A DNA stretch of 64,000 nucleotides, taken from positions 1 to 64,000 of the forward strand of contig CAJTTN010000005.1 in assembly GCA_910579215.1 (NCBI GenBank). The letters are read 5' to 3'. The translations under genes were made by a program, and so were the position numbers. Of this stretch, positions 37,001-43,349 are shown piece after piece. This DNA comes from an uncultured Anaeroplasmataceae bacterium. GTDB lineage: Bacteria; Bacillota_I; Bacilli_A; Acholeplasmatales; Anaeroplasmataceae. The notes under the pieces are model-generated. The model had not been told where the DNA came from and made no database searches. It worked only from the letters and a program-made list of their open reading frames with translations. The first letter of the stretch is position 1, and each line of letters opens with the position of its first letter.

Positions 37001-39286
37001 TGATCCATCTACTCTTGTTCCTGTAATAATTGGAGTCTCTGGTTTATCTCCATAAATCCATGTCCCCTTTTGATAGGAAACAATAACAGGATTAATTGGT
37101 CCCTTGCTAATTTCTACTGTATATCTAATTGCAGTTCCAGTTACACCTTCACCACTTGCCCATTCAACCTCATCTTCCAAGGCATCCGAAATTTTTAACT
37201 CAATATAATATTTTTTTCCACCAGCTAAAAATTTAATGTCTTCTATCTTTGTCAAATTATTGGCATTAAATTCAGCAAAAGCACTAGTGCCTGAAAAATC
37301 AGGAGAATCTGAAACATTCAACGTAATTCCACTTAAAATGTCATCCTCTATAGAGTTATCAAAGAGTATTGTTTTAATTGCATTAGAGGAAAAGCTAATG
37401 CTTCTTGTATCAAAAGAAGGAAGTGTAACAACATATTTTTTTATTGTAAGCTCAGGCACTGCTGAAAATGCTCCTTCATTCCAAGAATCCTCAGTTATAT
37501 TGTACCTAAATTGCACGAGAATAGAGCTAACATCCTTTGTAATTACTGGCGTTTCTCCTATATATTGTCCAAGCTCCACACTTCCATCTAAATCACTATA
37601 TAAAGTGATCATAATATGCTGTGAATTTCCGTCTTTATCTAAAAAATCAGTTAATGGAACCTGACGAGTTGTATTGTTCCATTTCATATTCACATATAAA
37701 TCACCATAATTAAATGGCATTCTCATAGTTTGATCAGGAAATTTATTGTTAGCAATACCAACGGAATTCCAAGAGGTAGGTTTTACATATTTAACCCTTA
37801 CAGGATATTTCGTAGTAATTGTATTATCAGCACTATAAATGATAGTAACCTCTTTATCATAATAATAGGAGGCCAACTCCTCATCTGACATGCTTGATGT
37901 TGCAGCTATTACCTCAGCCGTTGGATTTAAAGTTCCTGAAACTGTAAACTGACTGGAGCTTAAATAATTATTTTCATTCCAAACGCCTGTATTGGCTCTT
38001 GTGATAATATAAGACTCATTACCACCTGGCTTAGTAAAGAAAGTATTATTAGAATTTCCGCTAGAGGTTAATCCTGCTGCATCCTCATTAAATCCTGTGG
38101 CTTTTATTTCAACAATTTTAGCTAATTCAAAATTAATAGAAATTGAAGCAGTTACAGATTTTTTACCTGAGCGACTACTAACCTGAGCAGTAATATCATT
38201 GTTATTTTCTACAAATGTCGTATTATTAAAAACGACATATTCATTAGAGTCAGCTATAGCAAAGTTTTCTCCTATAGTTGAAAAGGATAATGTTCGACTA
38301 GAGTTTGGATAGTAAACTGTTATTTTTAAACCATCCCCATAAATATCTTGCATAGTAGAGCCAGTAATACCATTAGCCTGCGTCACAAACGCTGAAAACC
38401 ATTTGTCTTCTTCGCCTGGTTCTTCACTTCTTTTCTGATAGTACATACCATTTAAGCGATACTCTGAATTTACACTGAAATCAGCCGCAAGTAAATCCGC
38501 TTGTGTAATGTCTAAAATCTGACCAGTAGCTGTGACTCCCTCTCCTAACGTATAGGAAACCGTGAAGCTCGCTGTAGAACCTGGATTTAGAGCATCTAAT
38601 GAAGTAATATCATAAAGTTCCTTATTTGCTATAATATTCCCTTCGCCATCCTTAACCACAAGAAGCTCTTTAATAGATTCCTTATCATGATCGCTAGATA
38701 ACGAACTAATATTATCAACTGTAATAGTAGTAATATTTTTCAATTCCTCATACTCTGTAGAATCTGCAACAGAGGAAAGAGGGATTGAAATACTTGCCTC
38801 TATTTCTCCATTTGATTTTTTAACTTTAACAATGATATGGATAGATTGAGATGCCTCAGGCATTTCATTTAAAACAATATCATTCTCAAGCAATTCATGC
38901 GTATAGCTTTCAATTGCGACTTGAAGAAAATATTCACTTTGCTTTAAAGGCACAGATACAGATGAGCTTCCACTCATAAAGGTTCCTGTTACCTTAAGAT
39001 TATTTTTCAAATCCCTTGCTGTAGTAATACCAGCAAAAATCTTAGCTCCCGTAGCTATACTAGCTGTTATACTAGTATAATCATGTTGGGGCTCTATGGA
39101 CTGAGAGGTTGGAGCTTCATCTTTCCCCTCTAAATCTTTATCAGAGGTATTAACTTGTGTATTATCAATCTTTATATCAGCTGACAATACTGGTATAAGT
39201 GCAGTTACCAAGGCGACTATACTCACTATCATGAAAAGTGTACCAATGATAAATTTATGTTTTAAAAATTTTCGTAAGACTTTCAT
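25010..39286 (-). CDS. Giant cell-surface protein with MBG/YDG-like repeats
   Basis: An uninterrupted 4758-codon frame, 22% of the window. The N-terminus is a signal peptide or anchor (basic MKVLRKFLKHK then ~22 hydrophobic residues). The C-terminus has one membrane helix followed by HKRKKKKELEDE and a ~45-residue hydrophilic tail, so it is anchored by a helix, not by LPXTG. Between lie dozens of beta-rich repeats of the MBG/YDG kind, marked by (V/I)YG(D/E), TY(D/T)G and the recurring L.D..NY.W strand. Cysteine is very scarce. Such repeats form extended stalks or adhesins on the cell surface; the ligand is unknown. AAGGAGGAGC lies before the ATG. It is coupled to the downstream 700-aa gene and preceded by a hairpin at 39336-39363. 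Confidence 0.85.
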   Translation of the reverse strand: MKVLRKFLKHKFIIGTLFMIVSIVALVTALIPVLSADIKIDNTQVNTSDKDLEGKDEAPTSQSIEPQHDYTSITASIATGAKIFAGITTARDLKNNLKVTGTFMSGSSSVSVPLKQSEYFLQVAIESYTHELLENDIVLNEMPEASQSIHIIVKVKKSNGEIEASISIPLSSVADSTEYEELKNITTITVDNISSLSSDHDKESIKELLVVKDGEGNIIANKELYDITSLDALNPGSTASFTVSYTLGEGVTATGQILDITQADLLAADFSVNSEYRLNGMYYQKRSEEPGEEDKWFSAFVTQANGITGSTMQDIYGDGLKITVYYPNSSRTLSFSTIGENFAIADSNEYVVFNNTTFVENNNDITAQVSSRSGKKSVTASISINFELAKIVEIKATGFNEDAAGLTSSGNSNNTFFTKPGGNESYIITRANTGVWNENNYLSSSQFTVSGTLNPTAEVIAATSSMSDEELASYYYDKEVTIIYSADNTITTKYPVRVKYVKPTSWNSVGIANNKFPDQTMRMPFNYGDLYVNMKWNNTTRQVPLTDFLDKDGNSQHIMITLYSDLDGSVELGQYIGETPVITKDVSSILVQFRYNITEDSWNEGAFSAVPELTIKKYVVTLPSFDTRSISFSSNAIKTILFDNSIEDDILSGITLNVSDSPDFSGTSAFAEFNANNLTKIEDIKFLAGGKKYYIELKISDALEDEVEWASGEGVTGTAIRYTVEISKGPINPVIVSYQKGTWIYGDKPETPIITGTRVDGSSLSILYGDQASDISSNVLYAKYVINYYRKTETGYELVDLAKETLVVGEYYVQVYIPDTINYLEAYSTPGPGYGCPTVTITPAPLSPNDLLPNITFDGISRDGDDFVTGVTGIKYGDSDVVIAKDLTSLTAGVPLSSDKKALHAGKYSVKLSIADAYKNNYTWADDVNVNSDNTVTKEFEINKRTLGYDILNKNSLGFVYGADTLPAPTFGYSDSFNPNSPTFEVVKPKYFFAEEGTVKYYDSSNNEVLAAEFNTWPAGTYTVKRELSAAVGHLESDYTLPTASATFIVEQKEIERIETASDSAIYNGDIWQYAIAKWNSGLDNSGSPILTGVLEGKPFKNDGTLDVDSALNLANFDTAFDSSTGTINVLHAGVYTFTITLNSNYKWKTESVMEKETPSDTPVITLTMNQKILQGSLTTDDNRDYTWDSNVFTFNPESTVGQQTPTITMTGIALADNITLNYTLHYSSDDTLITAENKHEMMAADYYYLLTGWTGDSNAAGYNLANNYQFPADRKIIVFTVASAALKDVQLSSSLQGEYKGNAFNFADFITNLSEYTYGANHASSKILYYVVSDASNHEHAENLNGEMLPLLTDTGTYHIYIYPNTNFDWENKSLASFGASAPIDIQDKKGFVATFTITPKALMIEDILWGSTTFTYNGLKQTPTPSIDENKLLNASDQADVKLKDITVTADTSDGITAGTYTAVLNGFLDSSIRAFNYTISDFTKEITINPYELDAPTMSTKTGVFTGFNQALDVTLPLASSVTGYDATTIIAGNVLGGWDSLGSTAHGASYNLGVFTYSNAGTYSLTFTLTDTQNYKWKQTGTEVVIQDIKIERMKITAPALGDSRTIEFDGFAKKPSFQETSYVIVDGTQYYLNADGLGVDILGHQITWTIQFAEYDKEAGFAYITSTIEPINYGVYYLEFNILDSKNQSHLNYEWVRNDADTDKLQFLTDSGWGEVERDAIKGTALFLAYMITRKVFQPTLEILNGGKYIFGNNGVEELFTQNTELGNKNNFIHLADSDDATTVLDSEPIISYKIYQLNSLNDQFSVDEAIEITDLVNGLPWNKGYYGIRVLIEFPDSYQFQSIPLTLSFEVEARNILVNWTSKLDLVQEGSTTDWSMTYTSNTYQPDDLLSATITNLAKKDATDVPVAPTYEITSNPSLVRDAKTYTFTLTITGTDENSKNYNVLSTEESISTSLEITPVTLNLSGTPNVTSIEYGLTPSLSGTSWWSYQAGSAQVCDNDDPETVVTYEIINPVENGKYTVGTYEFKIKVANGITNYIISDSTTNGSLNITAREITLLLDDSDNKTTSVYQQAPISLGTPYTVNHGVDENVTDWLVSGDILNEIFTLALFDKVGNNVTLETYNSVGIYEIRVIKGKDKNYIVHVIDEALNHEGDTAKLGDYTITEAELTVESILGNVDRNTTITYDANPYDWIKDSTHQERPSLIAYTGLKGVNLEDNNVSWTITKKNTLDIVSGSITNAFTQTTYIVTASASNHSSTEEVEVVVEIEKAVLILSVDFVDDNALFYGEALPNLNTDLNENIYTIEGLKGEDDRGVIQGTFTYSSSDYAVWNAIGFYTTSFDVDYLTADNYTFEAKAGRIEVKELPIEIFIPNLSNVYIQDVSQKEASDTLIVDAFIELYEKLIVTIDPSVNGRVTSYLKADKNIYDIVTLMTNALIIDDSGNVIATNDVANYTLYLVESLEENSLFANYDISVRVEENTLDAPNNALDGKTAVFVIMSAVNVFTNVFGFEGVEDLTNTEDIVVKAWVYGVNATDGYDAETHKIKLPTAKFNSVPGEEGINTDVLYHLSYKDVLSSNWILLGAETTDIISLFASVLSLGQLNATTYKVEYTLKGNSNYEDATDVRYFKVDPRDLYVWAKDAATYYGEDFSRAVETFGLVDNGCGTVDVLSDVLSVTYEYEYIAGSSDADSYTYTTNLDYENIKYSNYVLHWNATLEEAERKGTLTVLPRPIVIEIDEKTSKYDFNKASDVQDEHGEILTFNASLGDNTLGITFANQNPFIGIHGTSFDNDTQNIIKLFTNALLEGVVETQNVGNYGIFAAYADANAKKNYAITVQTIYNRDIDLENRVNDYFTTEDLQYTFYETYLNEYYAKLSSNYEMISVQTEANYLAGTYCIISANLKLTLIAPNATYDGLGKEVEIEGYGQNDPYGQIAYKAQYDYGNNTYLDAAPINVGTYPVRIVVDNPNYAFDAGSQGTRVRITERELDWTADINDSGNYAESNNYGNDRTIYLGVGNRNKLVLKFGNSIYTNTGVVAGDGKDARLNFDITVNGKAIDQTAMSLATAYTDSFVSYSYDVDLAIYELTAQHSGVYTVCLTLSGTEASNYKFPNAYLKPNTTDTYEFTFTIKRAVKTATRAQNTTIQYGTPVSLDGSTSNSQLFGGFTLDQATLNLLNAENGQLMGSADASKVTYSVPDYDSKLTGANERCYILPSGLVLYNYDVQYSNIGVMTVQQREIVVVVRGAETNNSFASVTYTGELQGPDLTSEESSWAYFAPKDLDGNIKWYGDAVQDKDANFATLFNVSLDLYGDGSFGVNSGKGLNANTYYINIHRGNLSTNYDVTFQNSKGKILDEYPSTDLGIAPQFKIIKKNLIVQAGSTGLNHTESFVTSFTIPYGNLLEKTDSTYYYLTSQFEGLVEEDNTDTFISTINAKLTYTTSRTSGDGEDTYIPWDSHAGAIYTILPNEIEFENYQVTQWRTAQMEVVSRLVIASTEDRTYTEHIDNGIINYHMGVEGTYHAAQVVFRDYDSSLYNTVGFDKFYTNGKIDKDQYGVINSGVITKYAPKHTTSYRNLEDSDEVIHADGPRKAGVYTATVSITSNKGNYDYKIVTGNETDVKTVLAYTVHKKKLSINWNEVSSDYLNYNTGDDKYRDIENYINEIMNVSMINRQYTSSSAEQVIEHLTEALSSSNLSDGRYYINTREGKVTLKIYGVGLYTATISIANSAIRNYEWRDMSGASGAEFTLAFRVAASSVTIDRLEFEYGSWIYGNFAPEVTFETNVQGVGLLYKYARIDSIPNDFTSPVFGEMITDKNLTDYLNKNNYGYSPTMPTDAGTYLMCAWYPGSDQYQMSEAFLVFEITKAPIKSPDLINTDYEFIEEDGKKIIEMVYTGETLYLELGYDTKLLDISYAGSMSAPTAGKGMILHAKDVLDGGYSISFSLSDDSNYTWDEASVGEYVWRILPAADNEITAFDTQELVAGLTYGDNYMDPSAISKYGDSVRIEYCIDELWGTTRPTQAGTYKVRAISPATKNYYSGTIDTDAISEEISFTIHKAELYVLASGSMIYGDTFSSTGGRDYTYQFAGFLNNDTASLVTVGDIEYMLIQQPDKLEVGKYALQLAEENGAVIGMTADNYTIIATEGTFTVQKKAVTVVLGDAQSVYGEKIDLSKVSMVVLNNELVDGDSLADLNIELSIDSARVDMESSFNSATSYKVNAEGYSASKNYNVTVFGSGVYTIMPLNIYITVEAGGGVYQGQINPVKLTGVYAADDNRNILEEFAPEVAPKIRFNYWGSSNDGNWSHTNADMWPSEPMLAGNYHATAVATQTNNYMLVTNMGTPSVSFVVERKVLDDTDRDSIYAEAIEYTGNPITPIITDHNLEGLYHTKQVSFENVGSYFVPLTLKDAHNYRWASVDGDTCEIPFEIVRGYNTFESEVSIADWVYGAYDPSKNLPNAEIRFGSANDFTFSYATSQNGEYTPNIPTQAGTYWVRITAPQTDNYYAVTSEAKEFHITKATVSAPSIVIVYEGEGKNTTYTGSRLQAVISGYDPAIMRMIYDGDSSVGNVVAIYGLEAKTYMVSFALNDSTNYTWDSNTTIENEQAILQWKVGRKQLAKPTMNTSMFMVNGGTLTFIPVGFDEETMEIEGNKTSYGGSFKVTVTIKDTQNYEWIDGTVDEVIFDWFVVGWDTVFIIVVSVIGIIAAIAGIAIVIQYALHKRKKKKELEDELAVQGLMVDEVSPVGEPSDKASAKTNKPEAGGKNNE

Positions 39287-39335
39287 ATCTAAGCTCCTCC
39301 TTAATTTCGCTTTAAAACTTTTTACTTAATACAGG

Positions 39336-39363
39336 AAAAATGCAATCAAAAATAGATTGCATT
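39336..39363 (-). terminator. Internal terminator/attenuator between the 75-aa gene and the giant gene
   Basis: AATGCAATC / GATTGCATT 9-bp stem with a 7-nt loop and a TTTTT tract on the minus strand, starting 9 nt after the 75-aa stop. No convincing promoter is visible between it and the giant gene, so partial read-through is likely. Confidence 0.65.
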
Positions 39364-39372
39364 ACGACTTGA

Positions 39373-39600
39373 TTATTTTATTTTTTCTAATTCTCTTTTT
39401 AATTGCCTTAAATTCTCCCGCTCAAGTTCAATTAAGTTCGTGTATAATTTAAAATATTCAACATCAGAAGCATTAGGTGCAACATTGTTAACATGTGCCT
39501 CCATTAAAGAAGATTGCGAACGTTGACGCTTTTGTTCTAATGCTATAATCTCCTTTTCACTTTCTATAATTTGCTTTTTTAAATCCCTTTTCTTAGACAT
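39373..39600 (-). CDS. Small coiled-coil protein preceding the giant surface gene
   Basis: 75 residues, highly charged. Two helices with heptad-like spacing (KKQIIESEKEIIALEQKRQ and LIELERENLRQLKRELEKI) flank a turn containing NVAPNASD, suggesting a helical hairpin. No signal peptide or known motif. AAGGGGAAGG precedes the ATG. It is the first gene after a consensus promoter and is likely the most strongly transcribed of the three-gene unit. It could be a regulator or assembly partner; this is speculation. Confidence 0.6.
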   Translation of the reverse strand: MSKKRDLKKQIIESEKEIIALEQKRQRSQSSLMEAHVNNVAPNASDVEYFKLYTNLIELERENLRQLKRELEKIK

Positions 39601-39711
39601 AAAAACACCTTCCCCTTTATTTGAAAAATTTATAAAAAAAATATTGTAAAATATTACTCCAATAATCGATATTTTGTCTCTTTAAGTAAATTAGACTTCT
39701 CCCATGTAACT

Positions 39712-39745
39712 TTTTGTCAAATATATTCTACTAATTCCGACAAAA
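39712..39745 (-). promoter_or_regulatory. Inverted repeat TTTTGTC/GACAAAA in the leader
   Basis: TTTTGTC at 39712-39718 pairs with GACAAAA at 39739-39745 and lies just after the predicted start site. A third TTTTGTC is at 39672-39678. This may be an operator or an RNA hairpin. The rest of the gene-free stretch 39601-39971 is AT-rich with only this, the promoter and the CDF terminator. Confidence 0.4.
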
Positions 39746-39757
39746 TTATCTATTTAG

Positions 39758-39786
39758 ATTATACTTTTTATAAATCCTCTTGTCAA
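39758..39786 (-). promoter_or_regulatory. Consensus SigA promoter of the giant surface-protein unit
   Basis: On the minus strand TTGACA (39786-39781), 17-nt spacer, TATAAT (39763-39758): a perfect match to the SigA consensus. The transcript would carry a leader of about 150 nt before the 75-aa gene. Confidence 0.8.
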
Positions 39787-39924
39787 TTGATTTATTATGT
39801 TATACATAATAAACTTATTATTTTATTTCATTTTTATTCTATTTCATTATATTAATTAATTCTTCAATATAAAATAGGGCAATTTAAAACATAACCAATC
39901 CTAACCAAATTTCTCCTAAAAAAT

Positions 39925-39956
39925 GTAAAAAACGCAACATATATTGCGTTTTTTAC
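39925..39956. terminator. Terminator of the CDF transporter gene
   Basis: 13-bp perfect stem GTAAAAAACGCAA / TTGCGTTTTTTAC with a 6-nt loop; works in both directions by sequence. Confidence 0.85.
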
Positions 39957-39971
39957 AAAATTTTTCCGTTT

Positions 39972-41186
39972 TTAATATTCTTCACTTATATCTTCTAATT
40001 CTCCAAATTGATGCTCAAAATGAATTACAAAATAGTAGGTAGTAGTGTCATCTGCTATCTTTTCCTGCAACCCTCTTAAAATGGTTTCATCTGAAATTTC
40101 AAACTTATAAGGTCGTACAAGATCAAAGATAATGTTTATATGTGTCGTGCCAACAACTACTCTAAAATCATGCATTGAAAGCTTTGGATGAATCTCCTTG
40201 ATGGCCCCCTTAACTCTTTGACGCAAATCATTAATGACTTCATTGTCAATCACAATAGGGTCCATATGAATTGTAAGATCTATTCCAAATTGCTCATGCA
40301 CCTTACGTTCCAAATTATCAATTGAATCATGCACATCTAGAATTTTTTGATTGGCATCTACCTCTACATGAATTGTCATAAAGCATTTGGTTGGTCCATA
40401 CATATGACAGGCTAAATCATGATAGCCTAATACAACAGGGTCTGATTTTAAGAGCTCGATTACCTTTTGTACAAATTCTTCATTTGTGGAAACACCAATC
40501 AAAGGATCTATCGTTTCTTTTATCAATTTGAATCCTGAAATTATGATAAATAAGGATACTAGAATTCCTAATAAGCCATCCAAGCTAAAAGGAATATCTT
40601 GTATAAATAATAACACAATATTACCAATCAATAGAGCACTAGTGGAAATACAATCATTTAAACTATCCTTACTCGTTGCCTTTAAGGCTACGGAATGTAT
40701 AATTTTGCCAATTTTAAAATTGAAATACGCTTGCCAAATTTTTAATAAAATAGAAACGCTTAGGATACCTATAGAAATATAAAGTATCTTTTTTTCAATG
40801 TACATCGGTTCATAATTGATCATTTTTTGAATAGAGGACAATAGAAGGCTTCCCCCCACAAATAATATTATGATGGAAACAACAAGCCCTGTGATGTATT
40901 CTATTCTTTGATGACCATAAGGATGCTCCTCATCGGCAGGAGCACTTGCAAGCTTAAAGCCTACTAATGTAATAATGGATGAGCCCATATCTGACAGGTT
41001 ATTAATACTGTCTGCAATAATTGAAATACTTGCAGATAAAATTCCTGCGATTAATTTGATGACAAACAGTATCATATTAGAAAATATACCAAAAAAGCCA
41101 GCAAGCTTGCCATGTCCCACTCTTACATGCTCTTCTTGAATATTATTATAATTTTTAATAAAAATTTTACGTAATATATTTACCAT
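39972..41186 (-). CDS. Cation diffusion facilitator family transporter
   Basis: 404 residues, probably exporting Zn, Mn, Fe or Co in exchange for protons. About six membrane helices come first, with the metal-site motifs ADSINNLSDMGSS (helix II) and HPYGHQRIEYI. A cytoplasmic domain of ferredoxin-like type follows (IHVEVDANQKILDVHDSIDN), plus an extra C-terminal ~100-residue segment longer than in simple CDF proteins. Metal specificity cannot be told. AAAGAGGT precedes the ATG. It is divergent from the PBP gene. Confidence 0.9.
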   Translation of the reverse strand: MVNILRKIFIKNYNNIQEEHVRVGHGKLAGFFGIFSNMILFVIKLIAGILSASISIIADSINNLSDMGSSIITLVGFKLASAPADEEHPYGHQRIEYITGLVVSIIILFVGGSLLLSSIQKMINYEPMYIEKKILYISIGILSVSILLKIWQAYFNFKIGKIIHSVALKATSKDSLNDCISTSALLIGNIVLLFIQDIPFSLDGLLGILVSLFIIISGFKLIKETIDPLIGVSTNEEFVQKVIELLKSDPVVLGYHDLACHMYGPTKCFMTIHVEVDANQKILDVHDSIDNLERKVHEQFGIDLTIHMDPIVIDNEVINDLRQRVKGAIKEIHPKLSMHDFRVVVGTTHINIIFDLVRPYKFEISDETILRGLQEKIADDTTTYYFVIHFEHQFGELEDISEEY

Positions 41187-41314
41187 AATTCTACCTCTTT
41201 AGTTTCTATTATATTACCTCTTTTTTTAGTTTTTGTAAATTAAATTAACAATTTTTACAATTTATAATTTTTTATTAATTGCAAATACTAAATAAAGAAA
41301 GAGGTGCTTTACAT

Positions 41315-43015
41315 ATGAAGCGTAAAATCATCATAATCTCTATTATTTTTTTTACCACCTCTATACTTTTTCTTTTCTTTTTTCAGCCGATAGATTCTAT
41401 CGCAGACATTAGCACAACCCCTGAGCTTTCTATAACAGATGCAAATGATCAAGAAATTATGCACATCATTCATGGACATAAAACTACACCCATTGATATT
41501 AGCAAGCTAGACCCTAAAAATATAGCTATTCTTTTGAATATAGAAGATAAAAATTTTTATAAGCATAGCGGTTTTAATATAAATCGTATTGTAAAAACAA
41601 TTATATCTAATATAAAGAAAAATGAAAATCATGGAGCTTCTACCATAACACAACAATATATTAAAAATGTCTATCTTAACAATAAGAAAAGCTTTGGTAG
41701 AAAGCTTAAGGAGCTATATTATGCTATAAAACTAGAACAAGTCTCTACCAAGGATGAAATTCTTTCTGGATATTTAAATTGTATCTATTTAGGAAATGAT
41801 ATCTATGGCTTGGCTAATGGAGCAAAATATTATTTTAATACGAGCTATGAGGATTTAAGTATATCGGAAATGACGACGCTTGTTGCCTTATTAAATGCTC
41901 CAAGCTATTATAGTAGTCATTTAGATGAACTAGAAGAAAAAAGAAACAAGTTATTAAAGGTTTTGTTAGAAGATAATATAATATCTAGCTCTGAATATAG
42001 CGAAGCTAAACATCCCTTAAAATTTACAATTAATAAAAATATTTATAATAGTAATCTTCTTTATTTTGTGGATGGAGCATTAAAAGAATTTAATTCTTTA
42101 GATCTAAATTCTAAATTTAATAAGCCTTTTATTATTAAAACAAGATATCATCAGGCGTTAAACTCTAGTACATACAATACGATAGCTAATTATGCAGCAA
42201 TGGCTGTAGACAAGGAGGGATATATTTTAAGCATGATTGGTGATAAAAATTACTATTCTTCTAGCTACAATATAGCTACAAAGGGAAAACGAGATATTGC
42301 CTCAACTATTAAACCAATCTTGTATTATGAAGCTTTAAAATGTGGTTTTTCTCCTAATACAATGTATTATAGCGGCCCTTATTCTTTTTCCTATCATAAT
42401 GAAATAGTAACTATAAAGAATTTTTCTTCAAATTATCCTTACAAAAATATATCTATGAGAGAGGCTCTTGCAACATCTGACAACATCTATGCTATCAAAA
42501 CGCACCAAGCCTTAGGCTTTAAAACCCTTGCTAATCATTTTAAGGCCTATAAACTTGAAGCTAACAGCCTCCCTTCCCTAGCCTTAGGAAGTATAGGAAT
42601 GAGTCTATATGATCTTACTCGCATCTATTCACAATTTTTTACAGAGGGAACCTATTTAAATTTCAAGTACATAGAGCATATAAAAAGAGATGATAAAAAG
42701 GTATATCAACGATTAATCAAACACAAAAATTTAGGGGATGCCGCTCACTTTAAAACAATAAAAAACCTAATGGCCTCAACCTTTGATCCTACTATTCCTC
42801 ATTCAACAGCTGGTTCCTATGCAAAATATTTAAAAACAAAATGCTATGGAAAAAGTGGACTATCTGATTTTGATTCCTATATGATGGGATTCAATGATGA
42901 TATTCTTGTCGGTGTATGGGCTGGCTATATTGATAACACCATTTTAGAAGATTTAGCGACTAAAAGATTACCAAAAGAAATTTTTATAAAAATGATAAGT
43001 AGTTACAAAAATTAA
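41315..43015 (+). CDS. Class A penicillin-binding protein (transglycosylase-transpeptidase)
   Basis: 566 residues, short for a bifunctional PBP. One N-terminal membrane helix, then a GT51 transglycosylase domain (EDKNFYKHSGFN with the catalytic Glu, and GASTITQQYIKN), then a compact transpeptidase domain with the three active-site motifs STIK, SDN and KSG (the usual third motif is KTG). It polymerises and cross-links peptidoglycan outside the membrane. The start at 41315 follows AGAGGTG; an upstream in-frame ATG has no such site. Confidence 0.9.
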   Translation: MKRKIIIISIIFFTTSILFLFFFQPIDSIADISTTPELSITDANDQEIMHIIHGHKTTPIDISKLDPKNIAILLNIEDKNFYKHSGFNINRIVKTIISNIKKNENHGASTITQQYIKNVYLNNKKSFGRKLKELYYAIKLEQVSTKDEILSGYLNCIYLGNDIYGLANGAKYYFNTSYEDLSISEMTTLVALLNAPSYYSSHLDELEEKRNKLLKVLLEDNIISSSEYSEAKHPLKFTINKNIYNSNLLYFVDGALKEFNSLDLNSKFNKPFIIKTRYHQALNSSTYNTIANYAAMAVDKEGYILSMIGDKNYYSSSYNIATKGKRDIASTIKPILYYEALKCGFSPNTMYYSGPYSFSYHNEIVTIKNFSSNYPYKNISMREALATSDNIYAIKTHQALGFKTLANHFKAYKLEANSLPSLALGSIGMSLYDLTRIYSQFFTEGTYLNFKYIEHIKRDDKKVYQRLIKHKNLGDAAHFKTIKNLMASTFDPTIPHSTAGSYAKYLKTKCYGKSGLSDFDSYMMGFNDDILVGVWAGYIDNTILEDLATKRLPKEIFIKMISSYKN

Positions 43016-43162
43016 AAACCTATAAAGACTTTTTACCTTATTATTTTCAATATCAATTTAAATGAGCCTTGTAAGAAGGACATTACAAGCAGTACATTCT
43101 AGTAAGATGTTTATACCATTTCCTTCAAAAATACCCTATAATTGTGTAATAATACAAAAAGA

Positions 43163-43190
43163 AAGGCTACTTGTTGAGAGTAGCTTTTGC
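43163..43190 (+). terminator. Orphan terminator-like hairpin
   Basis: GCTACT (43166-43171) / AGTAGC (43179-43184) stem followed by TTTTGCTTT, about 150 nt after the PBP stop. It may end the PBP transcript or a lost gene. The stretch 43016-43349 otherwise holds a small CTTGTAA/TTACAAG hairpin at 43068-43089 and the pseudogene below. Confidence 0.5.
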
Positions 43191-43202
43191 TTTCATTACA
43201 TT

Positions 43203-43311
43203 TTAGTATAGGTTGATAGGTTCAAAAAACAAAATCTGTTTATTCAAAGAACGGGCATACTCTATTTCTTTTTGTGTTGATGCTACCACATATCGTGATA
43301 ATTTTATTCAT
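43203..43311 (-). pseudogene. Remnant of a small gene with an internal deletion
   Basis: A good ribosome-binding site (GGTGGAGG) precedes an ATG at 43311 that reads MNKIITICGS, then stops at 43240. In a second frame over the same bases comes YVVASTQKEIEYARSLNKQI to a TAA at 43203. The two pieces look like the two ends of a ~130-residue nucleoside-deoxyribosyltransferase-fold protein (start: KIITICGST; end: Y(V/I)..ESTxxEIEYA..), with the middle deleted and the frame shifted. The family match is from memory and moderate. Confidence 0.5.
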
Positions 43312-43349
43312 AGCGGTCCTCCACCTTACAACAATACTTATTTTTAATA

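Noticed and set aside
37236..37664. 142-codon plus-strand frame inside the giant gene
   Set aside because: One of several antisense frames expected by chance in a 14-kb gene; the giant frame is intact and signal-bearing.
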